Shown here: positions 33,808-45,863 of the stretch, one piece after another | Layout: each line of letters opens with the position of its first letter | Numbering within the stretch: position 1 is the first letter of the stretch | Assembly: GCF_002575655.3 (NCBI RefSeq) | Contig: NC_053037.3 | Coordinates: 50,294,242 to 50,358,241, forward strand | Length of the DNA: 64,000 nucleotides | Origin: Aegilops tauschii subsp. strangulata | Lineage: Eukaryota; Streptophyta; Magnoliopsida; Poales; Poaceae | Direction: 5' to 3' | The notes under the pieces: model-generated | Database searches by the model: none | Seen by the model: only the letters and a program-made list of their open reading frames with translations | What the model was told of the DNA's origin: nothing | Made by a program: the position numbers and the translations under genes

Positions 33808-34006
33808 CTGATAGGTTAGAAAAGATGAGAGTTTAGAATAGAATGAGGTCTAGAGAGAAAACACTACCCATATGCTCATGAGACAAATACAATCAATAAC
33901 ACTCAATCAATTCAAACAAGGCATACAATCGTTCTATCTAGCATTACAAAAGTGCTTGAACTATACTATATAAATGGGGGAAAACTACTACTGATATGGT
34001 GGTCTA

Positions 34007-34738
34007 CTAGAAATTCTGATCAGTTGAAGACTCCATGATATCTGCTCCAGCTTCATCAACAAAGTCATCTTCACTGGGGTCCGAGTCGGTGTCGTCGATG
34101 ATGATGTAGTTATCCGGGCAAGCGCATTCATCATCTTCTGCTTTTGGCACTGGATTTCCCATGAATACTCCAATCTTCTTCTACAGGTCGTCATTCTTCC
34201 CTACTAGTGCGACGATTTCCTCCAAATAATCCTCGCGTGTAGCCTTGAGTTCTTCCTCCAGCTCCTTGATCTTCGTCAATGCCTTCTTTAGATCTATCTT
34301 GTCTGAGCACATCTGGTTCTCCTGGCGACGAATATGTTGGTTTTGCTCATGGATGAAAGCTGCAATTGATCCATCCTTCTTGGTGCTGATCATCTCCCAT
34401 TGCTCGTCTCGGTGTCCACAAATCTGATAAATAGTATCCTTAAGCTCCCTGTGGTAGACTTCTCCAATGCGTCCCATAGCGATGTGGGCTGCCATACTCT
34501 TCCCTAAACTCCAGGTTGGTGCTTCAAAAGCCAACCTTATAGGCTCAGTGACTGGCGCAAACGTCCTTCCTGCAACTTGAACTTGAATCTTCCAGCTCTC
34601 CTCTTCAGGTAATGTGGCGTTGTAGGTTCCGGTGATGCTTGGTATTCCTATGTTCAAGTACTTAGTGACTTCCTTCAAATGACGTCCAAAAGGCGTATCT
34701 TCATCTGGTTGCATGAACTTGCTCCTTGCATCCGCCAT
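34007..34738 (-). pseudogene. Extra ORF upstream of gag in the Tekay element (244 codons, one TAG)
   Basis: It starts at ATG 34738 (MADARSKFMQPDEDTPFGRH), has TAG near 34180-34178 after GKNDDL, and continues in frame to TAG 34009-34007. The first 110 residues look globular with no motif I recognise (SITGTYNATLPEEESWKI, FEAPTWSLGKSMAAHIAMG). Residues 120-185 are a coiled coil (ALTKIKELEEELKATRE), and the tail is acidic (DDTDSDPSEDDFVDEAG). Extra ORFs between the primer site and gag have been described in plant Ty3/Gypsy elements including Tekay. The role is unknown; a structural or regulatory RNA-binding role is possible but is only a guess. Confidence 0.7.
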
Positions 34739-34833
34739 TCCTAAAAGAGTAGAAAGTGGAGAGGGGTCAGAAATGAGAAGAGAGAAGTGTTCTAGGGTTT
34801 AGGCTTAGTGGTCGTGTCCTACAGTCAGCGTGT

Positions 34834-34845
34834 GCTCTGATACCA
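34834..34845 (-). other. G4 primer-binding site (tRNA-iMet)
   Basis: The minus strand reads TGGTATCAGAGC four bases inside the 5' LTR. It is an exact match to the initiator-methionine tRNA complement used by chromoviruses. Confidence 0.9.
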
Positions 34846-34849
34846 CCTT

Positions 34850-37603
34850 TGTAGCGACCAGACCTCAAACAGTCTGTGCTGCTGTGCACCAGTGTCATCC
34901 CTGGATCAGTAATGCTAACACGCACAATACAAATGGAGGATTTATAACAGAGTAGCAATCACACACTTATTACAACGAATATCTCAAAAGAGAATAAGTC
35001 TGATAAATATGGCTTAAGGCCATCTAAGTACGATAACAGCGGAAGGCTTGGAAGATAAGTGAGTCCATCAATTCCAATGGCATCACTGAGTATAAGACCA
35101 CGACCTAAGGCACCTTACTCATCGTCTGAAAAGTCTGCAACATAAAACGTTGCAGCCCAAAAACGGGTCAGCACATGGAATATGCTGGCAATGTAACACA
35201 TAGAGAATAATGAACATAATAATGCTATACTACATGCATATATGGCTGGTGGAAAGCTCTATGGTTACAGTTTTGCGAAAAGCCAATTTTTCCCTACTGC
35301 AAAGGAATAAATTTTATTTAACTATCATGGTGGTTGTGAAACATTGAGAAGGTACCTCCAACTCAATCCCAATTAAGTGTCATCATTAACCCAACAAAAT
35401 TAATTAAGTAACAGGGTGATGAGATTCACATGATAATCCAGATACTAGATACTCAAGTTGTCCATAACCGGGGACACGGCTAACCATGATTAGTTTGTAC
35501 ACTCTGCAGAGGTTTGTGCACTTTTCCCCACAAGACTCGATCGCCTCCGCTTGATTCTCGCACTGCATGATGTTTGAGAAACGGATGACCGAGACACAGT
35601 CTTTCAGAAGCGTTAACTCTCTACTCTGGGTAGACCGTACCACCTACATCCCCTACATCTGCTAGTCTACCTCTTCAAGAGCTCACACAACTTAATCAAC
35701 TATGCTAGAGCCCATAATAGCATGTGGCTGCACACGGAAGTTTCTAGCATGAATAATCTCACGATCCCTTTGAGCCTGGGTGGCGGTCCATAGGATGATC
35801 ACACGGGTACTCCGGGATATCCAAAAATACAGGCAACACTGGGTTCTCCAGGTGCCTCAATCCACCCAGATGTGAGTTTTAGTTGCCACCTTAAGTAAGC
35901 CATTAGTTAACAATCTCACATCTGTCATGAATATCTCTCAAACCCAATCCACGTCTACAAGCATAGCATAGCAATATAATAGCAAACGTAGAAGTAACTC
36001 CCAAGGGTTTGATAATAAAACAGGTAATAGGTACTACCTCAACTACTTCCCAATACCCACAATTTAAATTGGATCCTAACCATGCAGTGTTTGAGGATTG
36101 ATCTAATGCAATAAAAACTGGGTATGGAAAAGTATGATCAAAGTGTTACTTGCCTTGCTGATGATCCGCGTAACCTAGAGATTCGAAGTAACAAGCGGCG
36201 CACTCCGGGTACTCTATCGCAAACAAACAAGCAAACAATAAGTACTCATCTAATGCACAAGTAAAACTCAAATAGAAGAACTAACCAGAAAGTTCAACTT
36301 AAGAACTCCGGTTTGCAAAAAGAATCAAATCGAATGAAGCAACGAAAATCAAACGGCGAAAGAAACAAGCTTCGTTTACTAATCTGGATCTAGGTCAAAT
36401 TTTACAGTAGCAAAAACTTGTTTGAGTAGGTTAAATGGAAAGAGAATTTCGAGACAAAACTCTAGGCGCTTGAATCGCCTGATTCCGATAAACGAGCGAA
36501 AAGTTAAACGAAAACGAAGTTCTGATCTGAAATCACGATCTGGAATAATCGCGGAAAAATCCGACGAAAAAGAAAAACTGACGAACAGTTAAACGAACGA
36601 ACGTTCGTTAACAGTGACAATCCGACGAACACGTTCGTTAAAACGAATGGGTCGGTGAACATTCACTAAGTAATAAAACCAAAAAAATAAACCGATCTAA
36701 AAAAACAAAAACTATGGTATTTTTTTAAATAAATAAACTGAATCGGTTTTTTTTTAAACCCGTACTCGGGCGACGGCGGCTTCGGCTACCTCCGCGGGCA
36801 GCTCCGGCGGGGCTCCGGTGGGGCTCGGGCGGCGGCGGGGCTCGGCGGGAGGAGGCGGGCGGCGGCGCGAGCGGCGGCGGCGCGGCGCTGCAGCGGGCGG
36901 TGGCGGGTGCGGGTCGGGGCGGCGGCGGGGTGAGGAGAGGAGGCAGGGTGGGGGTATATAAGGAGGGGGAGGGGGTGGAGTGGAGGAGGGGGCAAGGCGG
37001 CGGCGGGCGGCGTGTCCGAGCGGGACTCGGCGGCGGCGGCGGTGTGCGCGCGAGGGAGACGACGGGAGGTGGGCCGGCCTGGCTCGGCCGGGCCTCGGCC
37101 CGGTCGGGCACGGTTTTTTTTTTCTTAAAATATTCCGCTGAATCTAAAAAAATCGCAGAAAAATAAATAAAAACCCAAAATTGATAAAACAAATTTTCCT
37201 CGTCTAATTAAAATAATTAGAAGAAGGTGAACATTTTTTTGACCCAAAAATGCAGTTTTGAAAACATGCAATTTTTTTATGCAAGTAAAATTGCAAATAA
37301 AATCCAATATATGATTTTAATATTTTTCCTCCAATATTTCAATTGTTTTGGAGAAGTCATATTTTCTCCTCTCATTTATTTTAATATGAAATATTTTTCG
37401 GAGAGAAAAATAATTAAAACCAAAAATCCTCGTTTTATTATTTGATAAAAATCAAATATGAAAAATCGGGAAAATCCCCAACTCTCTCCGAGGGTCCTTG
37501 AGTTGCTTAGGATTTATCGAGGATTTGCCAAAATGCAATAAAATATGCTATGCAATGATGATCTAATGTATAACATTCCAAATTGAAAATTTGGGATGTT
37601 ACA
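34850..37603 (-). repeat. G4 5' LTR
   Basis: The LTR has 2754 bp and is uninterrupted. It is about 100 bp longer than the 3' LTR, mostly through extra CGG-rich units at 36790-36900 and an extra AACACGTTCGTTAAAACG-like block near 36628. It ends GGGATGTTACA at 37603. Confidence 0.95.
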
Positions 37604-38029
37604 AGCTATGGTTCGGGTTCGACCAAGCCCCCAAGTGATGCTGTGGCATTACGGCGATCAAGAGGTGTAGCTATGGTTCGGGTTCGACCAAGCCCCCAAG
37701 TGATGTTGTGGCATTACGCCGATCAAGAGGTGTAGCTATGGTTCGGGTTCGACCAAGCCCCCAAGTGATGATGTGGCATTACGCCGATCAAGAGGTGTAG
37801 CTATGGTTCGGGTTCGACCAAGCCCCCAAGTGATGCTGTGGCATTACGCCGATCAAGAGGTGTAGCTATGGTTCGGATACGACCAAGCCCCCAAGTGATG
37901 CTGTGGCATTTCGCCGATCGAGAGGTGTAGCTATGGTTCGGGTTCGAACAAGCCCCCAAGTGATGCCGTGGCATTTCGCCGATCAAGAGGTGTAGCTATG
38001 GTTCGGATACGACCAAGCCCCCAAGTGAT
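37604..38029. repeat. 65-bp tandem array in G3, seven units
   Basis: Units start AGCTATGGTTCGG at 37604, 37669, 37734, 37799, 37864, 37929 and 37994, an exact 65-bp period. Each contains CAAGCCCCCAAGTGATG and GATCAAGAGGTGT. The last unit is cut short near 38029. The end of an earlier unit (GATCAAGAGGTGTAGCTA) stands at 12750-12767, so G4 inserted within the array. Confidence 0.95.
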
Positions 38030-38217
38030 CAATAATATAATAAGCCAATAAGGCAGGATACCCATGTTTGAACCGCGCATCATGGCAGCAGGTCCTCTTC
38101 GGCAACCTTTAACTTTTTGCAAGAGATAAATTCTTCTTAAACCGGGATTTTGAACCGGATATTGAGAGCTTCAAAGCTTTGTGGGGGACGTCTTTCCCTT
38201 GAACCAGATTGTAAACC
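38030..38217 (-). other. G3 internal region between the array and the LARD
   Basis: Short non-coding stretch of G3 with AACCGGGATTTTGAACCGG-like repeats, the same style as 50018-50330 on the other side of the LARD. No gene. Confidence 0.6.
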
Positions 38218-41200
38218 TGTAACGCCCCGAGACCGACGCTTCAGACGCCTTCCATGTTTTCGTTGTCACCGTGTGTTCCTTTTGGTGCTTGCTCTTTTAT
38301 TTTTGCATTGCATCATGTCATCATGCCATCATGTCATTAATCTTTGCATCAAAACTCAACTAAATAAATTGCATGGATCTTCGATCCATTTAAATCGAGG
38401 GAAGGGTGACTTCTCTTTATAACATATCCTCCCAATATTAGGGAGCTATAGTAAATATTCCATTAATTTGGAATTGACCATAACACACTTGCAAATTATC
38501 CCAATGCCTTTGTTATCTTAATTCTTGGTCTCCAACCTTGCCATATATTCTTTCATCATATCCCGGAGCTCCACCAAAAATCCGAACATTTTTGGACCTT
38601 CCCAACCCTCACTTCCTATTCAAATCATTTGAATTTAAATCAAATGAATTTGAATTTAAATCTTTCAATCATGCCACTTCTATTTTTCCTGGATCAAGCG
38701 CATTTTTGTAAGTCCGGAAAAATAATCCCCATGCCCAAACTCCACTCCAATCTCTCTCGACATTTCTTCTAAAGCTTTTGTTTTCTTTGAAATAGAGAGA
38801 TAATTAGTGAGTGAGAGAGAAGAGGGCCAGCCAAACCTCCCCTAAGCCGGCCCATTAGCCCAGCCAGCCCACCTACACCTATAACCCTAGCCCGACCGAT
38901 CCCATCTCTCGATCCCCAGCTCTCTCCCTTCGTTCTCCTCCTGGCGCCGCCACTCGCAGGGAGAGAAAGAACAGAGCCACGCCTCGCCCGATCCCCTCTC
39001 CCCATCGTCCTCCTCCTGCGCCCACGCCTTGCCTCCCATGGCGCCCGAAGCCATGCCCCGTCGCCCCTCCAGCCGGCGAGTCTAGGCCGCCCAGCTCGCC
39101 GCCGCCGCCGACGACCAAGACTCCTTCCACGCCGCCTCACCTCCTACTTCTCCTCGTCGCCACCAACCGTCTCGACCTCACCGCGGGCAGCAGCAGTTGC
39201 TGCAGCACCCTCTCGCCGACGCCGCGCTCGGACCTCCACCGCGCCTCACCTTCGACCTCGGCTTCCGCGTCCCATGGCCACGAGCGCCACCAGCAGCAGG
39301 TTCAGGATGTCCCGCCGAGTCCCTCGCCGCCCTCCTGCACCTTGTCTCCGGCCCTGTCCGTCGGAGCCACGCCTCTTGGTGCCCGCAGCCACGTCGCCGG
39401 TGTTCCTCCTCAACGCTGCCGCCTCGAACCTCCTCCGCGCGCCAAGTCCCGCCACGGCCATCACCTCCCCGACGCCCTAGCTGCTGCTGCTAGACCACCT
39501 CGGTGCCACCATGGAGTGCCGTGGCCTCCACCGAGACCCTTGGAATCATCAAGACCGCCAAGTACCACGACATACGGCGCCCGAACGACTACTGCACCAA
39601 ACACCAAGTACCCCTCGGATGCATCAAGTTCCTCTACGACCCGTGTACGACTACGTGATTTCACCAAGTACCCCTCGAATGCGCCAAGTTCGAATACATG
39701 GACCACCAAGTTCTTATACCGATGACTCTAACGACTACGAAACGTGTACCACTACCGTCGACCCGCGAAGACCCCGTGGACATCAAGTTCCTTGTCGTGA
39801 CCCCGAGCATCTACGGAACATGAACGACTACTTCCTCTCCGACTTGTGAACCACTACTTCCACTACTTCCCTCAACGAACTTGATCCGTTTCAAAAGGCA
39901 CGCTTCGAAGGTATAACCCGAGACGACGTCCGTGGAGCGAATGCTTTGTTGTATGAGATGCTCACGTTTGCACCGTGTCCCAGTTGTCGCTTGCGCGTTC
40001 CTTGTTTCCATGCCACCGACATGTGGGACACCCGGTAATCAGGATCACCCCACCATCTTTTGCATGTTTCGCACATCCGCACACTTGCTCTTTTGCACCG
40101 GTATCTCAATGAGTTATCGGATCATCGGAAGGATGCGGTGGCACCATTTTCGTTATCGTTGCCGTGGCAACCTTTTCGTTCCACCACGGTAACAAATGCT
40201 TCATAACCTGCTCATGCCCACGTTTTCATAAAATTGCTTAAAAACCTGCATATGGCATTCGCATCATGATAACAACATCTAAATGTTTACAATTGATGTT
40301 TGCATTAAAATTGCTAAATGGCATGAGGATTTATCGGAATTGTTGTTTGTTGTTCCGGCCTCATTTAAATTGCCTAGATAGTTAGTTTACTTATGCTTCA
40401 CCTCTTGCCATGTTAATCAACATTTAATATTGTTGGGTACAGAACCGAGAGAACTAAACAATTGTTGTGGTGTTTCATCAATATGCAACTCGTTGCATAT
40501 TGAGCTCCACTTAACTTGTAGTTTCGTTTGTGCACCTTGCCATGCCATGCCTCTTTAAACCGGACATGCATCATACTTGTTTGTGCATCATGCCATGTGT
40601 ATGTGGTGGTTGTTTACTATGTTGTTTGTTTCTTTCCGGGTTGCTTCTCTCGTTAGCTTCGGTTTCGTTCCGGAGTTGTGAGGATTCGTTCGACTACGTC
40701 GGGTTGTCTACTTCATGGACTCGTTCTTCTTCCTTGCGGGATCTCAGGCAAGATGACCATACCCTCGAAATCACTTCTATCTTTGCTTGCTAGCTGTTCG
40801 CTCTATTGCTATGTCGCGCTACCTACCACTTGCTTATCAAGCCTCCCAAATTGCCATGAACCTCTAACCTTTGTCACCCTTCCTAGCAAACCGTTGTTTG
40901 GCTATGTTACTGCTTTTGCTCAGCCCCTCTTATAGCGTTGCTAGTTGCAGGTGAAGATGAAGTTTGTTCCATGTTGGAACATGGATATTTTGGGAATATC
41001 ACACTATCTCTTATTTAATTAATGCATCTATATACTTGGTAAAGGGTGGAAGGCTCGGCCTTATGCCTGGTGTTTTGTCCACTCTTGCCGCCCTAGTTTC
41101 CGTCATACCGGTGTTATGTTCCTTGATTTTGTGTTCCTTACGCGGTTGGGTGATTTATGGGACCCCCTTGATAGTTCGCTTTGAATAAAACTCCTCCAGC

Positions 41201-42373
41201 AAGGCCCAACCTTGGTTTTACCATTTGCTACCACCTATCCCCTTTTCCCTTGGGTTCTGCAGACTCAAGTGTCATCTTTATTTTAGACCCTCCCCCGGGC
41301 CAGTGCTCCTTCGAGTGTTGGTCCGAACCGAGCAGCCTGCGGGGCCACCACGGGGAAACTCGAGGTCTGGTTTTACTCGTAGCTTGACTTATCCGGTGTG
41401 CCCTGAGAACGAGATATGTGCTGCTCCTATCGGGATTTGTCGGCGCATCGGGCGGCTTTGCTGGTCTTGTTTTACCATTGTCGAAATGTCTTGTAAACCG
41501 GGATTCCGAGACTGATCGGGTCTTCCCGGGAGAAGGAATATCCTTCATTGACCGTGAGAGCTTATAATGAGCTAAGTTGGGACACCCCTACAGGGTATTA
41601 TCTTTTGAAAGCCGTGCCCGTGGTTATGAGGCAGATGGGAATTTGTTAATGTCCGGTTGTACAGAACTTGTCACTTGACTTAATTAAAATACATCAACCG
41701 TGTGTGTAGCCGTGATGGTCTCTTCTCGGCGGAGTCCGGGAAGTGAACACGGTTTGAGTTATGCATGAACGTGAGTAGTTTCAGGATCACTTCTTGATCA
41801 TTTCTAGCTTCGCGACCGTTGCGTTGCTTCTCTTCTCGCTCTCACTTGCGTATGTTAGCCACCATATATGCTTAGTGCTTGCTGCAGCTCCACCTCATTA
41901 CACCATCCTGTCCTATAAGCTTAAATAGTTTTGATCTCGCGGGTGTGAGATTGCTGAGTCCTCGTGACTCACAGATTCTACCAAAACAGTTTCAGGTGCC
42001 GACGATGCCAGTGCAGGTGACACAACCGAGCTCAAGTGGGAGTTCGACGAGGAATGTGGTCGCTACTATGTTTCTTTTCCTGATGATCAGTAGTGGAGCC
42101 CAGTTGGGTCGATCGGGGATCTAGCATTTGGGGTTATCTTATTTTCATTTGGATTTGACCGTAGTCGGTCTATGTGTGGATTTTGGATGATGTATGAATT
42201 ATATTTATGTATTGTGTGAAGTGGCAATTGTAAGCCAACTCTCGTTATCCCATTCGTGTTCATTACATGGGATTGTGTGAAGATAACCCTTCTTACGACA
42301 AAACCACAATGTGGTTATGCCTCTAAGTCGTGCCTCGACACGTGGGAGATATAGCCGCATCGTGGGTGTTACA
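38218..42373 (+). repeat. G6 5' LTR
   Basis: The LTR has 4156 bp. A GC-rich block at about 38880-39500 contains short ORFs on both strands that recur in the 3' LTR but resemble no protein I recognise. The rest is AT-rich. It is nearly identical to the 3' LTR, with scattered substitutions and small indels (for example about 9 extra bases near 41470). Confidence 0.93.
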
Positions 42374-42376
42374 AGT

Positions 42377-42390
42377 TGGTAATCAGAGCC
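42377..42390 (+). other. G6 primer-binding site (tRNA-iMet type)
   Basis: TGGTAATCAGAGCC lies three bases inside the LTR. It equals the tRNA-iMet complement TGGTATCAGAGCC with one extra A, a variant common in plant elements. Confidence 0.7.
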
Positions 42391-45300
42391 ATCCCCGACT
42401 TAGGAGCCCCCTGCTTGATCGAATCGCTGGCGTTGTTGAGTCTAGAACAAAAATGTTTTGTGTCTTAGGATTATATATATCGGAGAGTAGGATTCTTTTT
42501 ACTCCTCAGTCCCTTCGTCGCTCTGGTGAGGCCTCCTGACGTAGAAGTTTTGACTCTTCTCTCCTCAAATTTCACTAAAAAAAATTTAGGATCACGCGGG
42601 TATCTTAGAATCGTTCCGATGGTTTTGTGACGAGAACATTGTTCTTGGTGCCTCCTGACATTTAGGGGTTGTGGCAGTGTCCCGGGGAGTTGAGCTCCGA
42701 GGTGTTGTCGTCACAATTTTATCGTTGCAGTTCTGGAATACCTGAGTTTCGCCGACATCGAAAATCTCTTTTATGCAGTTGTTGGTGAGATCACCTCGAC
42801 GCCACCCAGTACTGGGGCGGGAGTTCGGGAGTATTGCCATAACTTGTATAACGGATGCTTTTCGAAGGTTGAGGTACACGATTTCCGAAGGTTTCTTGGT
42901 TATGTGTTAACGGATGGATACAGCTGGATCTAGGGATTGCTAGTTTGGGTGATATATTTTGTGTCCCCTGTATCCCCAACACCAGATTGCATAACCAGAA
43001 AGTTTTGGGAGTTTATAGATGGGATTCAAGTAGCTCCTAGGATATCTTTCCAACAGACGCATGATATGAGATTGGGGTTCGACGTCTAGTGGTCTGCCTT
43101 TCCACGGTTGGTTTTATAGTGGTCTCGTAGTGTCTTAAAGAGTCCTTGGCTATGCCGACTCGGGGACGCTTCGTATGTCATGTGCACTGCCTTGTACATG
43201 ATGGTGTTGTACGATCGAGCCCGTGTGGGCCCCACCACGAAAACTTCGGATGAAATCTCTATCATATGTTTGTTCTAGCTTATTTTGCAAGCCAATCCTT
43301 TGTTTTGTTTTGTGGTATTCGAGTTGCTTCAATGACAAGTGTTGATTCCATACCTTATCCTAAGCAGTGTTCTCATACTTCTATGTGAATACCAATCCTT
43401 CTTGATCATCGAGATTGTCATGCCAATTCTTTCCAACCGTTGTGCTCTTTTCAAGTGGATCCGATCATTTCAACATTCGCGAGATCAATTCTCAGTTCTT
43501 TGCAACGGTATTTGCTTCATCCATCCCAAGTTGTCTTTGTTTTTCCCACCCTCCCACCCTTTTTCTTCAAGGACTCAGATTTCTTAATCAAGTATCCATC
43601 TTATAGATGGGAAGTTTCTCCATTCTTTTCCATCAATGTTCTTATCTGGTGATTCTCAGGAAGATGCTCAGGAAGCTTCAAGTTTATCATTCTTCATTCT
43701 CGTATTCTTTTTCGGTGGATTCAATTGAAGCTTTTAGTGTTGATTATAGCCCTTTCCTCCTTTCAAATGCTTTCTCATGCCGGTATATCTCTTAATCATT
43801 CCCCGCTTGCTATTCAATTGTTCCGGAGTAATGAAGATATCTCAGAAGATTCAAGTTTCCATTCTCAATTCACTCAAGTTCTTTTGAGGATGCTATCTCA
43901 TTCAAGCCATTTATTTCAACTAGTGCGATCTCTCTTTTAAATCATTCCAATGGTGTATCTTTTGAGTGGGCCCAAACCCACGGGTCTTTTCCCAGGATCT
44001 TACCTGACTCTTCTAATTTTCCCGGAGCTATTCTCTAATTCTTTTCCAAGTTTGACGTAAGAATGAATTTTCATCAGTCAGATTTTTTTTCCAAGATCTT
44101 TCAAATTCTTTTCATTGATGGTTCAATCTTTCTAATTGTCATTCCGGAGTGCCTCAACAATTCATGGTGGTGTTTCTCATCGTCATTCTCAACATTTGAA
44201 GACCGAAGAAGAATTTCTCCTAAATCTTGGTTCGTTCTCTTGAAGATTCATAGTTCTAGCTTATGCCATCCTCTCATAATTGTTTTCGATTGTGAGAATT
44301 CTTTTCTTACCCATCCGGAGCATTTCAGAGTTGTTTTCATTTCTTGATCATCCAAAGCCATCATTTCAGAAGATTTCTTCGTTTTAAGTTTTCAGCCTCG
44401 TTCTCCAATTATTCTAAATTGATGTCAATTTCATTCATCTACATATTCTTCCGGTGCATCGTTCAAAGTATTCTCTAATCAGCTCGTGATCTCTTCGTTC
44501 TCGTGTAACAAATTCCCTCGAGTATTTTCGCGCGTTCTTTAATTCTACCGGTGTTTCGTCCTCTTTTCTTCAATTGTTTTCAATTCTCGCGGTGGTTCGT
44601 TCAAGATTTCTCTTCCTTCGTTATCATATCAATTTATTCGTTGTTTCAATCCTACCGGTGGTTCGATGAAGACCTTCCCAAGTTTGCGCAATATCTATCT
44701 TAATCCTTTCTACGAGAATAAGTAGTATGCAAAATCCGTTGCTTGTCATCAATTTATATTGGTGAAGGATATGCATAACATAATTCTTGTTCTTGTTTCA
44801 TCCAAGTGATTAATTCCTATTCCGGAGATTCATCAAAATTCTTGATCTCATTTGTTCATTTTTTCTTTCCGGAGCTCCAAGTTATTTCAATTATATCATT
44901 TCAAAGCTTCATCTAATCATTGCAAGGCTTCTCCCGGAGTTCTTTTCAACTTTCCCTTTCGTTTGATCATTCTTTTATTATCGGAGTTCTTCATGGAGGA
45001 TCAACATGGTGGCTCATCAAGGATTCGTTTCATTCTTCAATTGTTCTTCAAGATTTTTCTCGGAGTTAAGATCCGCCAAGCTATACTCTAAAATAAACAT
45101 GGTGTTCAACACATGTTTTGTTTTTGTGGAGTTCAAACATTCTTCATCTTGCATTCCGAAGTGCAATTCTCTCGATCTTATCTTTTGGGATGGTGTTATG
45201 TCATTCTTGATAATTTCCCTTCGCGTTTCATGATTCACAAGTTTTCAAGAGTGACATATTTAAATCCATCATTTTCTGTTCGTTCAAGAGATCTTTTCAA

Positions 45301-45863
45301 CCAATCAATATTTTTGTTGGAGTTATATTGGGTTATATTTCACCTACAGCCTTCACTAAGGAATGTAGCTATTTGTGGTGCTTATCAATGATCCAATTTT
45401 CTCCTTCTCATCTCGGTGAAGAAGTTTTCATCTCTTCGTTGCTCTCAAGCAAGCAATTGTTTTCGTTAGTGGCAGAATTTCACTTCAAGTTTTGAGATGT
45501 CTCCATAAGCCCTCGAAGATCATATCCTTTCTTTGTTGATTTTTCAACAACTCCGTCGTATCCTTCTTTTAAGGATGCTCTCTCAAATTCACTTAAGGTA
45601 GAACATGTTGTTTTCTTCTCCGTTCTTTTCTTTGCATTCTTTCATTTCTACCGGAGGCATTATGATATTGCTCTCTTATCTAACGGAGTGTTTGCAATCG
45701 CGTTCTTCTCCATTGTATTCTTCTTTAAATTATTTAACCTCTCAAGGTTCGTGGTTTCACTCGTTTGTCAAAGAAGCAACTTTTGTTTTACCTCTTCCTC
45801 TTCCGTTTCTCTCCGGTGCCATCCTAGATCTCGGGACGAGATCCTCTCGTAGTGGTGGAGTGT
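42391..45863 (+). other. G6 internal non-coding domain
   Basis: No ORF above noise. From about 43300 to 45830 the plus strand is strongly rich in T and C, with recurring TTCCGGAG, ACCGGTGGTTCG and TTCAAG-like words. This would be a long structured RNA with few purines. A weak polypurine-like TAGTGGTGGAGTG stands at 45851-45863, directly before the 3' LTR. Confidence 0.75.

Larger units (their letters stand above)
12768..37603 (-). mobile_element. G4: Tekay-clade chromovirus (Ty3/Gypsy), interrupted by G5
   Basis: The LTRs start TGTAACATCCC on the minus strand (37603 and 29409) and end ...GGTCGCTACA (34850 and 12768). The TSD AGCTA at 12763-12767 and 37604-37608 is perfect. The order on the element strand is 5' LTR, tRNA-iMet primer site, extra ORF, gag, pol with chromodomain, polypurine tract, 3' LTR. 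The 3' LTR is split by G5. Over about 1.65 kb of LTR (26854-28500 against its partner) I count about 19 substitutions (about 1.2%). Confidence 0.95.

Noticed and set aside
37604..38029. CRISPR-like appearance of the 65-bp array
   Set aside because: The whole unit is conserved with no variable spacers, and the context is a plant retrotransposon.
39197..39850. ORFs of up to 127 codons in the LARD LTR (copies at 46843-47500)
   Set aside because: They overlap on both strands in GC-rich sequence, and frame lengths differ between the two LTR copies; coding is not supported.
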